21,629 nt of DNA, from the IMG/VR virus record IMGVR_UViG_3300006480_000029, positions 1-21,629 of that record, one strand, 5' to 3'. The number at the start of each line of letters is the position of its first letter. The stretch's first letter is position 1. A model generated the notes under the pieces. The model searched no databases, was not told the origin of the DNA, and saw only the letters and a program-made list of their open reading frames with translations. Shown here piece after piece: positions 7,247-14,432 of the stretch. The translations under genes and the position numbers were made by a program. The DNA comes from a virus.

Positions 7247-7977
7247 TTGATACTGTAAAATTTTTCAAAGAAAAAAAGTATGTTCTCATAAAAGAGATGA
7301 TACCTAGAGATATTGCAAAAGTAGCAACTCAATATTCTCATTATGATAGAGCAAGTAATTTTCAACCAGAATCAGAAGGTGCTCAAATTCCAGGCAGTCA
7401 TAGTGTTTATGGTGACCCACTTATGGAAACACTTTTGAATTTTGGAAGAAAGACAATAGAAAAATCTACTGGATTAGAATTGTGGCCTACTTATTCTTAT
7501 TATAGATTATATAAAGTAGGTGATGTATTAAAAAGACATAAAGATAGACCATCTTGTGAGGTATCTATTACTTGTTGTTTAGGATATGATTACAAGGGTA
7601 AAAAAGATTACAACTGGGGTATGTTTGTTGGCCCAGAAGATGGTGAGAGAGGTGCAAAAGGAAAGATGATTCCAATGGAGCCTGGTGATGGAGTAATATA
7701 TCGTGGGTGTGAAGTAGAACATTGGAGAGAAGCGTTTAACGCACCAGAGGGTGCATGGCAAACACAAGTATTTTTACATTATGTAGACAAGAACGGCCCA
7801 TATGGTGATTTTTGTAAATTTGATTCTAGACCAGCACTTGGTCTTCCACACACCACAAAAGATAAGGAAAAGGTCAGAGCTGCAAATGAAGCAGATGCTA
7901 ACCAAGATAATAAAAGAGATGCTTTTCCAGAATTGAATAAAGAAGAAGTACCTTATGAAAATAGAGAAAAAAAATGA
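7243..7977 (+). CDS. Second 2-oxoglutarate/Fe(II)-dependent oxygenase-like protein
   Basis: This 244-residue protein follows the first oxygenase by ATGA overlap. Visible motifs are LKRHKDRPSCEVSIT with the HxD pair (H99, D101), then MEPGDGVIYRGCEVEHW with the distal His (H160). The C-terminal strand is WQTQVFLHYVD. The usual 2OG-binding arginine is not obvious: the expected place holds glutamine, and R162 or another residue may take its part. A charged tail of about 55 residues follows the domain. The two oxygenases are only distantly alike, so they are not a recent duplication. The 3' end overlaps uvsW by 23 bases. Substrate unknown; activity should not be assumed. Confidence 0.82.
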   Translation: MIDTVKFFKEKKYVLIKEMIPRDIAKVATQYSHYDRASNFQPESEGAQIPGSHSVYGDPLMETLLNFGRKTIEKSTGLELWPTYSYYRLYKVGDVLKRHKDRPSCEVSITCCLGYDYKGKKDYNWGMFVGPEDGERGAKGKMIPMEPGDGVIYRGCEVEHWREAFNAPEGAWQTQVFLHYVDKNGPYGDFCKFDSRPALGLPHTTKDKEKVRAANEADANQDNKRDAFPELNKEEVPYENREKK

Positions 7978-9394
7978 AGTATACATACGAATTGAAACAG
8001 AACCACATATTGCAAGAGAACTCTCAGAGTATTTTACCTTTGAAGTGCCTGGTGCAAGATTTATGCCCAGTTATAGAAACAAAGTATGGGACGGAAAAAT
8101 ACGATTATTCTCAGTTGCTACTGGACAAATCTATTTGGGATTGTTACCATACATCAGAGAGTTCTGTAAACGAAATGACATTAGATACGAATTAGATTTC
8201 AATACAAGACCAGAGGACATTGATGAATCAACTATTAAGTCATTTATTAAACACCTTAAAGTTCCATACAAAGCTCGTGATTATCAGATTTCTAGTATTC
8301 TTTATGGTGCCAGAAAATGTCGTGGTCTTTTTGTTTGTCCTACTGCATCTGGTAAATCGTTAATCATTTACGGTCTTACAAGATGGTGTCATTCAAAGAA
8401 TCTTAAAACTTTAATATTAGTACCTACAACAAGTTTAGTAGAACAAATGTATTCTGATTTTTTAGATTATGGTTGGTTAGAATCTTACATGCAAAAGATA
8501 TATCAAGGTCATGATAAAAGAGTTACCAAAGATGTTGTCATATCAACATGGCAATCATTATATAAGTTTCCCAAAAAATATTTTGAACAGTTTGGTTGTG
8601 TAATTGGTGACGAGGCACATACTTTTAAATCTAAATCTTTAACATCTATTATGAATAAATTACATTTATGTAAATATCGTTTTGGTTTGACAGGTACACT
8701 TGATGATTTACAAACACATAAACTAGTATTAGAAGGTGTATTTGGTGCAGTCAATAAAGTAATATCAACAAAAGAATTGATTGATAAAAAGACTTTATCA
8801 AATTTAAAAATTGATAGTTTGATTTTAGGATATAATGATAATGAATGTAAAATAGTAAAAGATTTAAAATATGCAGATGAGATAGATTATATTGTTAGAC
8901 ACAAACCGCGGCTTTTTTTTGTTAATAAATTATTGTCACCACTAAAAGGTAATACTTTAGTATTATATCAATTTGTAGAAAAACACGGAAAGCCTTTATA
9001 CGATTTAATATTGAACACTTATAAAGACAGAAAGGTATTTTTTGTAAGTGGTGATGTTGATGCATTGACTAGAGAAAAGATTCGTGCCATTACAGAAAAA
9101 TCATCTAATGCTATAATTGTAGCATCATACGGAACTTTCTCTACTGGTATTAATATTAAGAATTTACATAATATTATTTTTAGTTCACCATCTAAAAGTA
9201 AGATAAGAGTATTACAATCAGTAGGTCGTGGTTTAAGATTAGGTGATAATAAAAATGAATGTAAATTATTTGATATTGCTGATGATTTTACTTACAAAAG
9301 TAGACAAAATTTTACACTTCAGCATTTTATGGAAAGAATAAATATATACAACCAAGAACAATTTGACTATACAATTCACAGGATAAAATTATGA
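7955..9394 (+). CDS. uvsW: DNA/RNA helicase UvsW
   Basis: This 479-residue superfamily 2 helicase matches T4 UvsW end to end. The N-terminal substrate-binding domain contains the FxFxxPGARFMP and WDGKIRLF segments. Helicase motifs follow: Q-like DYQ (109-111), Walker A PTASGKS (129-135), DEAH (219-222), GLTGT (244-248), VASYGTFSTG (389-398) and the arginine-finger motif QSVGRGLR (421-428). UvsW unwinds R-loops and branched DNA, ending origin-dependent replication and driving branch migration. Length matches T4 (about 500 residues). It is translationally coupled to genes on both sides. Confidence 0.96.
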   Translation: MKIEKKNEVYIRIETEPHIARELSEYFTFEVPGARFMPSYRNKVWDGKIRLFSVATGQIYLGLLPYIREFCKRNDIRYELDFNTRPEDIDESTIKSFIKHLKVPYKARDYQISSILYGARKCRGLFVCPTASGKSLIIYGLTRWCHSKNLKTLILVPTTSLVEQMYSDFLDYGWLESYMQKIYQGHDKRVTKDVVISTWQSLYKFPKKYFEQFGCVIGDEAHTFKSKSLTSIMNKLHLCKYRFGLTGTLDDLQTHKLVLEGVFGAVNKVISTKELIDKKTLSNLKIDSLILGYNDNECKIVKDLKYADEIDYIVRHKPRLFFVNKLLSPLKGNTLVLYQFVEKHGKPLYDLILNTYKDRKVFFVSGDVDALTREKIRAITEKSSNAIIVASYGTFSTGINIKNLHNIIFSSPSKSKIRVLQSVGRGLRLGDNKNECKLFDIADDFTYKSRQNFTLQHFMERINIYNQEQFDYTIHRIKL

Positions 9395-9639
9395 TATCAC
9401 AAAAAGATTATGAAAATTTAAAAGAAATGTATGATTATAAAAGAAAAATAGAATACAATAAAGAGAAAACAAAAAAACGAATAGATGAAATGTATAAAGA
9501 GTTTAACATTCTTGGTGGAACAAAAGAAGAAATGTTTGACCATTTTTGGAGTAATGTTAATTATAACAATACAGAATTTGATGACCCACCAGCTGATTGG
9601 GTACCTGAAAACCAAGAATTAAGGTTATGGAATGAGTAA
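9391..9639 (+). CDS. Small charged protein downstream of uvsW, unknown
   Basis: I do not recognise this 82-residue protein. The first half is a lysine- and glutamate-rich, probably coiled-coil helix (YDYKRKIEYNKEKTKKRIDEM). The second half is more structured, with GGTKEEMFDHFW and a C-terminal FDDPPADWVPENQE segment. There is no signal peptide or membrane segment. It starts within the uvsW stop (ATGA) and ends overlapping the next gene (ATGAGTAA), so it is part of the uvsY-to-9632 unit. A role as an accessory to the recombination genes is only a guess from position. Confidence 0.75.
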   Translation: MISQKDYENLKEMYDYKRKIEYNKEKTKKRIDEMYKEFNILGGTKEEMFDHFWSNVNYNNTEFDDPPADWVPENQELRLWNE

Positions 9640-10072
9640 AGAAATGCAACCTAGAATATTTAAACTTTCAAATGGTGATGAAATCATTTGTATGGTACAC
9701 GATACATTAAATGATTATTTTAAAGTTTCATTACCTTTAAAGTTAGTAAATTTAACATCGATGAATAAAAAAGGTGAATATGAAGAAAATCTTGCTCTTC
9801 GTAAATGGACAACTTTTACTGATGAAAAAACATTTGCTATACAAAAAAGTCAAGTTGTAGTTCATCATAGTGTTACTTTAGGTTTAACAAAATATTATGA
9901 GTATATAATCAAAAGATTTAAAGATTTTGATAATCATTCTAGTTTAAAAAAAGCAAATGATGAATTAGAAAGTAAAATGTCTAAAGAACCAGATATATCA
10001 GAAGAAGATAAGTTTGAAGAACTAATTGATGAATATTGTAATTATTATCCAGAATCTAAATTTAAGAATTAA
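9632..10072 (+). CDS. Sm/Lsm-like protein, probable
   Basis: This 146-residue protein begins with FKLSNGDEIICMV, followed by DYFKVSLPLKLVN. That pattern resembles the Sm1 motif of Lsm/Hfq-type beta-barrels (hydrophobic, N/D-G, strand, turn). A second strand-rich segment (TFAIQKSQVVVHHSV) could be the Sm2 half. The C-terminal 50 residues are acidic and probably disordered or helical. Lsm proteins form rings that bind RNA; here that function is inferred from the fold-like pattern only. It is the last gene of the uvsY-uvsW unit. Its 3' end faces a perfect antisense promoter at 10091-10119. Confidence 0.7.
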   Translation: MSKEMQPRIFKLSNGDEIICMVHDTLNDYFKVSLPLKLVNLTSMNKKGEYEENLALRKWTTFTDEKTFAIQKSQVVVHHSVTLGLTKYYEYIIKRFKDFDNHSSLKKANDELESKMSKEPDISEEDKFEELIDEYCNYYPESKFKN

Positions 10073-10090
10073 TTCGTTGAATTCAAGAAG

Positions 10091-10119
10091 ATTATACCAA
10101 GTAAAAACCAATCTGTCAA
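10091..10119 (-). promoter_or_regulatory. Perfect antisense sigma70-type promoter
   Basis: Read on the minus strand: TTGACA (10119 to 10114), a 17-base spacer, and TATAAT (10096 to 10091), full consensus in both hexamers and spacing. Transcription would start near 10084 and run leftward, antisense to the 9632 gene and then towards uvsW. I see no minus-strand gene with a convincing ribosome binding site downstream, so the product would be an antisense or small RNA. It is divergent from the gp55 promoter, with 24 bases between the two -35 boxes. Confidence 0.7.
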
Positions 10120-10143
10120 TGCAAAATAAATATTAAAAGGTGA

Positions 10144-10171
10144 TTGACATATATTAAAAATATGATAGTAT
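10144..10171 (+). promoter_or_regulatory. Sigma70-type promoter for gene 55
   Basis: TTGACA at 10144-10149 with a likely -10 of TAGTAT at 10166-10171 (16-base spacer). The start would be near 10178, followed by AAAGGA and the gp55 ATG at 10191. The -35 box together with the antisense -35 box forms a 7-base inverted repeat, TGTCAAT (10114-10120) and ATTGACA (10143-10149). The -10 choice is less sure than the -35. Confidence 0.65.
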
Positions 10172-10190
10172 ATCATAAAGGAAAATATAG

Positions 10191-10733
10191 ATGGCTGCAA
10201 ATGCAAAACACTATGTTAATAATAAAGAATTTTTGGAGGCAATAATAGAGTGGAAAGAAAAGGTTAAAGAGGCAGAGTCCTCTGACGAAGATATACCACC
10301 AGTATCAGATTATATTGGTGAATGCTTTTTAAAAATTGCACAACACTTATCTTACAAACCAAATTTTATTAATTATACATTTAAAGAAGAAATGATTGGT
10401 GATGGTATTGAAAACTGTTTACAATATGTAAATAATTTTAATCCTGAAAAATCAAAGAATCCATTTTCATACTTTACACAAATAATATATTATGCTTTCA
10501 TTCGTAGAATTCAAAAAGAAAAAAAACAAACTCATGTAAAACATAAAATTATTGAGAAAAGTATGATGCCTACATTTGAACAGAATCCTTTAGACGAAAC
10601 CAATTATGGTAATCAGTATATGGATTATTTACAAAAAAATATGTTACCACAAGATGGTCAAGAGGTTTACAAAAGTAAATCTAAAAAAAAAGAAACTAAA
10701 AAAAGTTTAGAAAACTTTTATGAAGAGGAGTAA
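10191..10733 (+). CDS. 55: Late-transcription sigma factor gp55
   Basis: This 180-residue protein is the T4-type late sigma factor, which directs host RNA polymerase to TATAAATA late promoters. It matches T4 gp55 (185 residues): HYVNNKEFLEAIIEWK at the N-terminus, FKEEMIGDGIENC (about 64-76) and KNPFSYFTQIIYYAFIRRIQ (89-108), the last two being the compact sigma region-2-like core. The C-terminal SLENFYEEE resembles the short T4 gp55 tail that contacts the gp45 sliding clamp. It is driven by a host-type promoter, and its target boxes occur in this window before genes 22, 23 and the tail gene. A strong GAGGAG near its stop serves the next gene. Confidence 0.95.
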   Translation: MAANAKHYVNNKEFLEAIIEWKEKVKEAESSDEDIPPVSDYIGECFLKIAQHLSYKPNFINYTFKEEMIGDGIENCLQYVNNFNPEKSKNPFSYFTQIIYYAFIRRIQKEKKQTHVKHKIIEKSMMPTFEQNPLDETNYGNQYMDYLQKNMLPQDGQEVYKSKSKKKETKKSLENFYEEE

Positions 10734-10737
10734 TAAT

Positions 10738-10923
10738 ATGTTTAGTTTTATAACAAATTTATTTAAACCAAAACCTAAAAAACCAAGTAAAGCCGGTTTA
10801 ACCATGATGACTAAAAAAGAACTAGAAAAACTAGGTCGTAAATATGGTATTGAGTTAGATAGAAGGTTTACAAAAAGTGACCTTGTTGAAGAACTTTATG
10901 AACACTTAAATAAGAAAAAATAA
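10738..10923 (+). CDS. Small SAP/HeH-like domain protein
   Basis: This 61-residue protein has a short hydrophobic and basic N-terminus (MFSFITNLFKPKPKK). It is followed by a helix-extension-helix-like unit, MTKKELEKLGRKYGIELDRR followed by FTKSDLVEELYEHL. That pattern is typical of SAP/HeH/Rho-N-like domains that bind nucleic acid. A longer frame starts at 10720 within the end of gene 55, but ATG 10738 has the better ribosome binding site (GAGGAG at 10725-10730) and is preferred. Similar short proteins are, from memory, common in marine T4-like phages. The stop overlaps the next start (TAATG). Confidence 0.7.
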   Translation: MFSFITNLFKPKPKKPSKAGLTMMTKKELEKLGRKYGIELDRRFTKSDLVEELYEHLNKKK

Positions 10924-11354
10924 TGTACGAATATAAATGTGAAATCATAAGAGTTGTTGATGGTGATACAGTAGATGTTAATATTGATTTAGGCTTTAAC
11001 ACTTGGTTGTGGAAAGAAAGAATCAGATTAAAAGGTATAGACACACCTGAATCGAGAACAAGAGACCCAGAGGAAAAGAAAGCTGGACTATATGCAAAAG
11101 ATGTAGTTGAGAATTTTTTACCAGTAGGTTCTACACAAACACTAAAAACTTTTAAAGATAAAAGTGGTAAGTATGGTAGAACACTCGGTGACTTTGTTAT
11201 ATTTGATGGTCAAGAAGATAGACAAAGAACTTTGGTAGAATATATGATACAACATTATATTGGTGTTGCATATGAAGGACAATCAAAAGAACTTATAAAA
11301 GAACAACAATTAAAAAATATATCATATTTAAAAGCTGAAGGATTAATTGACTAG
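10923..11354 (+). CDS. Staphylococcal nuclease-like protein (thermonuclease family)
   Basis: This 143-residue protein is a complete SNase-fold domain. It contains VVDGDTVDV (residues 11-19; D13 and D15), RLKGIDTPE (35-43; R35, D40, E43) and DKSGKYGRTLGDF with R86. These are the calcium and catalytic positions of the family, in almost the same numbering as the Staphylococcus enzyme. It would cut DNA or RNA non-specifically. There is no signal peptide, so it acts inside the cell; host nucleic acid breakdown or repair are possible roles. It sits between gene 55 and gene 47, overlapping both neighbours by a few bases, so it belongs to the recombination/transcription operon. Confidence 0.9.
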   Translation: MYEYKCEIIRVVDGDTVDVNIDLGFNTWLWKERIRLKGIDTPESRTRDPEEKKAGLYAKDVVENFLPVGSTQTLKTFKDKSGKYGRTLGDFVIFDGQEDRQRTLVEYMIQHYIGVAYEGQSKELIKEQQLKNISYLKAEGLID

Positions 11355-12418
11355 TGAAAATTGCTTTAATTACTGATACTCATTTCGGTGCAAGAAATGA
11401 CCATGAACATTTTAATACTTATTTTCATAAATTCTATGAAGATATATTTTTCCCATATTTAAAAGAACACAATATTAAAACTTGTATTCATCTAGGTGAT
11501 GTAATGGATAGAAGAAAATTTATTTCTTTTAAGATTGCAAAAGACTTTAGAGAAAAGTTTTGTGAAACTTTTGTGACAAATGGCATAGATGTCCATATGA
11601 TAGTGGGTAATCATGATACATACTATAAGAACACTAATGATGTAAACTCACTTGACGAATTGATTGGAAAAAGATATCCATCAATAAAAATATATAAAGA
11701 AGCCACAACAGTTGAATTTGATGGTTTTCCTATATTTTTAATACCGTGGATTAATGCTACTAATTATAGCAAAACGATTGATGCAATGAATGAAACAAGA
11801 GCAACTCAAGCAATGGGTCATTTAGAAATCAAAGGTTTTGAAATGAATCATAATATGCGTTCTGAAACTGGAATGGATAAATCTATATTCAGTAAGTTCG
11901 AGGCCGTATTCTCTGGCCACTTTCACAAAAAATCTGACGATGGTCACATATTTTATTTAGGTACACCTTATCAAATATATTGGAATGATGATAAATGTCC
12001 AAAGGGTTTTCATATCTTTGATACTGAAACTAGAAGTATGGAAAGAATAATTAATCCTTATACAATATACAAAAAAATATATTATGATGATACAACAGGT
12101 ATACCAAGTAAAGATATAGAGTCTATTAAAGATAAGTTTATTAAATTAGTTGTTGTTAACAAAAACGATTTATATAATTTTGATAGATATGTTGATTGGT
12201 TACTAACAGAATCACAAGCACACGATGTAAAAGTTATTGAAGATTTTTCTGAATTAAAAGCTGAAAACATATCAGACGAAATAGTAGAGAACACTCAAGA
12301 TACTATGAGTATTTTAGAAAATTATGTAAATGATTTAGATGTTAAAAATCTCAACAAAGACAGACTAAAAGCTTTACTCAAAGGTTTGTATGTTGAGGCT
12401 AGTAATATGGAAATATAG
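11354..12418 (+). CDS. 47: Recombination nuclease subunit gp47 (Mre11-like)
   Basis: This 354-residue protein is the phosphoesterase subunit of the gp46/gp47 complex that resects DNA ends for recombination and degrades host DNA. The calcineurin-like metal motifs are all present: DTHFG (D8, H10), HLGDVMDRR (D49), VGNHDTY (N86, H87), GHLEIKG (H156) and SGHFHKK (H189, H191). Length is close to T4 gp47 (339 residues). It starts with GTG inside the stop of the preceding gene (TAGTG). Unlike a compact operon, its partner gp46 lies 2.7 kb downstream, after five inserted genes. Confidence 0.95.
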   Translation: MKIALITDTHFGARNDHEHFNTYFHKFYEDIFFPYLKEHNIKTCIHLGDVMDRRKFISFKIAKDFREKFCETFVTNGIDVHMIVGNHDTYYKNTNDVNSLDELIGKRYPSIKIYKEATTVEFDGFPIFLIPWINATNYSKTIDAMNETRATQAMGHLEIKGFEMNHNMRSETGMDKSIFSKFEAVFSGHFHKKSDDGHIFYLGTPYQIYWNDDKCPKGFHIFDTETRSMERIINPYTIYKKIYYDDTTGIPSKDIESIKDKFIKLVVVNKNDLYNFDRYVDWLLTESQAHDVKVIEDFSELKAENISDEIVENTQDTMSILENYVNDLDVKNLNKDRLKALLKGLYVEASNMEI

Positions 12419-12427
12419 GAGAAAAAA

Positions 12428-13399
12428 ATGAGAAATTTTCTATTTATACTTACATTATTATTTGCAACAACTTTGTTTGCACGAGACCAAATTAAAATAG
12501 TAGGTAGTTCTACTGTCTATCCATTTGCAACAACTGTTGCAGAACGATTTGGTAAGACTAGTGGATTTAAAACACCAGTAGTTGAGTCAACTGGTTCTGG
12601 TGGTGGATTAAAATTATTTTGTGCTGGACTAGGCACACAACACCCAGATATAACAAATGCATCAAGAAGAATAAAACAAACAGAAATAGATAATTGTAAA
12701 AAGAACGGTATCAAAGATATTACAGAAGTTAAAATAGGATATGATGGTATTGCGATTGCAAACTCAAAAAAAGGTGTAAACTTTCATTTATCAACAAGAG
12801 ATTTATATCTTGCACTTGCAAAAGATGTACCAGCAGATATTAATGGTAAAACTGTGAAACCTAATCCATACAAAAGATGGATAGAAATAAATCCAACATA
12901 TCCAGACTTACCTATTGTTGTTTACGGCCCACCACCAACATCTGGTACTAGAGATGCATTAAACGAACTTGGTATTGAAAGAGGTTGTAAAACTTATCCA
13001 GAGAGAAAAAAACTTAAAGAAAGTAATAAAAAATTATATAAATCCGAATGTCGTGCAATAAGAACAGATGGTGCATATATAGAGGCTGGTGAGAACGACA
13101 ATCTAATAATTGAAAAATTAACAACAAACCCAGATTCATTAGGTATATTTGGTTATTCCTTTTTAGATGAGAATAGAGATAAAGTAAAGCCTGCAACAAT
13201 TAATGGTGTTAGTCCAGAGTTTGAATTAATTAGTAATGGTACATATCCTATTTCTAGGTCATTATGGTTTTATGTAAAAGATGCACACGCAGCTGTAATT
13301 CCAGGCATTAGAGAATATACAAAAGAATTTACATCTGATAGAGCGATAGGTGAAGACGGATATTTAATAGATAAAGGACTCATACCACTTAATGACTAA
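12428..13399 (+). CDS. pstS: Phosphate ABC transporter substrate-binding protein PstS
   Basis: This 323-residue protein is a periplasmic phosphate-binding protein of the PstS family. It has a signal peptide (hydrophobic residues 3-18, likely cleavage after FA at 18). The phosphate-site motifs are VGSSTVYPF (25-33), STGSGGG (54-60), ASRR (78-81), YDGIAI (105-110) and PPTSGTRDA (169-177). It should raise phosphate uptake by the host's Pst transporter during infection. Viral pstS is well known in marine T4-like phages, where it is seen as a host-derived metabolic gene. An AGGAG at 12417-12421 precedes the ATG. I saw no PhoB-type box upstream. It overlaps the next gene by eight bases. Confidence 0.95.
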   Translation: MRNFLFILTLLFATTLFARDQIKIVGSSTVYPFATTVAERFGKTSGFKTPVVESTGSGGGLKLFCAGLGTQHPDITNASRRIKQTEIDNCKKNGIKDITEVKIGYDGIAIANSKKGVNFHLSTRDLYLALAKDVPADINGKTVKPNPYKRWIEINPTYPDLPIVVYGPPPTSGTRDALNELGIERGCKTYPERKKLKESNKKLYKSECRAIRTDGAYIEAGENDNLIIEKLTTNPDSLGIFGYSFLDENRDKVKPATINGVSPEFELISNGTYPISRSLWFYVKDAHAAVIPGIREYTKEFTSDRAIGEDGYLIDKGLIPLND

Positions 13400-13928
13400 A
13401 TCTAGTAAAATAAAAGATTTCATATCTGAAAATGTATCTGAATATCCTCGTTTAGAAGGAACAGAGTATGAGGGTTATCATCTCTTAGGACATAAGAAAA
13501 AGGGAGATTTGGGCGAACTCATTGTTACAAACAAGATGCAAGAATTTGGTTATAAAGTTACACCTCCAAAAATGTATAATGATACTTGGGATAAAAGAAT
13601 AGATGGTTTTGAAACAGAAATTAAACTTTCTGTTGGTGCAACAAAAGATGACAAATTTATGATTAATCATGTTAAGACAAAACTTAGTTGGGAAAGATTT
13701 ATATTTTATGGAGTAAATATAGACAAACCTAGTAGATTTGTTTGGTGTACTAAAGAAGATATGGAAAAGTGTTGGGAAGAAACTGATTTGTGGAAAAGAC
13801 AAGAGGGGGATGATGATAAGATGTTAACTGGTGCAAATGTGATAAAATGGATAAATTCACCATTTTGTAGAGATATAACCACATGGAAAACCCCCAAAAA
13901 AATAATTAATTTAGAACATTTTATGTAA
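13392..13928 (+). CDS. PD-(D/E)XK nuclease-like protein
   Basis: This 178-residue protein has a probable PD-(D/E)XK nuclease core. It shows KKGDLGELIVTNKM with E42, then WDKRIDGFETEIKLS with D71, E76 and K78, the spacing seen in restriction-endonuclease-like and resolvase-like enzymes (D-G-x3-E-x-K). The rest is rich in aromatic and charged residues, including WERFIFYGVNID and repeated tryptophans. It overlaps pstS by eight bases and lies in the insert between genes 47 and 46. The specificity is unknown; it could be a repair or structure-specific nuclease. The methyltransferase at 16857 is not adjacent, so I do not pair them as a restriction-modification system. Confidence 0.7.
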   Translation: MTKSSKIKDFISENVSEYPRLEGTEYEGYHLLGHKKKGDLGELIVTNKMQEFGYKVTPPKMYNDTWDKRIDGFETEIKLSVGATKDDKFMINHVKTKLSWERFIFYGVNIDKPSRFVWCTKEDMEKCWEETDLWKRQEGDDDKMLTGANVIKWINSPFCRDITTWKTPKKIINLEHFM

Positions 13929-13934
13929 AAAAGT

Positions 13935-14432
13935 ATGATTAAATTTAGTGAAATAAAAGATGTACATCCAAAAGGTTCTATTTGGATAGGTGAAAATCGT
14001 AATAAGAATGATAAAACTCTTTTGCATAGTCAAGCGTTATCCTTTCACGAGAATTTCCTTGATGTTGCAAAAGATGTTTTTACAGAAGATAAAAGGTTTG
14101 CAGATGTAACTGAACACGATTGGATGCAACCACTATTTGATAAACTAATGAAGTTATTAGAAGATGTTGGATTGGGTAAATATTATGTAGTTCAAGCTGA
14201 TTTCAATAAAGCAACAGATGTTCCATCACATTATAGAATGTTATATATACCTTGTTGTTCTCCAGATTGTATAGACTTAGATATTCAAACTGGTGAGAAA
14301 GGTATATTTAAACTACCATTAAAAGAGGGAAGTTTTATAGTAATGCCTCCTAACTCTGGTATTAGAATTATTGCACCACCAGGCAAAATGTTTTTAGGGT
14401 TGATTATGGGTATTTGTAAAGACGATGAATGA
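13935..14432 (+). CDS. Uncharacterised protein, possible cupin/beta-helix fold
   Basis: I do not recognise this 165-residue protein. The C-terminal half looks like alternating beta strands: YYVVQADF, SHYRMLYIPCC, CIDLDIQTGEKGIFKLPLKE, GSFIVMPPNSGIRIIAPPG and MFLGLIMG. The GSFIVMPPNSG-to-IIAPPG piece resembles the end of double-stranded beta-helix proteins (cupins, 2OG oxygenases). No HxD pair or distal histidine is evident, so it would lack that chemistry. It lies directly upstream of, and overlaps by ATGA, the oxygenase-like gene at 14429, so it could be a partner or a degenerate relative. Confidence 0.65.
   Translation: MIKFSEIKDVHPKGSIWIGENRNKNDKTLLHSQALSFHENFLDVAKDVFTEDKRFADVTEHDWMQPLFDKLMKLLEDVGLGKYYVVQADFNKATDVPSHYRMLYIPCCSPDCIDLDIQTGEKGIFKLPLKEGSFIVMPPNSGIRIIAPPGKMFLGLIMGICKDDE

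Noticed and set aside
8906-8920. CCGCGG followed by eight T inside uvsW, looking like a terminator
   Set aside because: The GC block is self-complementary with no loop, and the bases encode ordinary residues of the helicase.
10064-10090. GAATT/AATTC dyads after the Sm-like gene as a terminator
   Set aside because: AT-rich, short arms and no T run.
10720-10737. Upstream ATG for the SAP/HeH-like gene
   Set aside because: Overlaps the gene 55 end and its would-be ribosome binding site; GAGGAG fits ATG 10738.
12380-12427. Pho box upstream of pstS
   Set aside because: No recognisable CTGTCAT-like direct repeats; the gene sits one operon step after gene 47.
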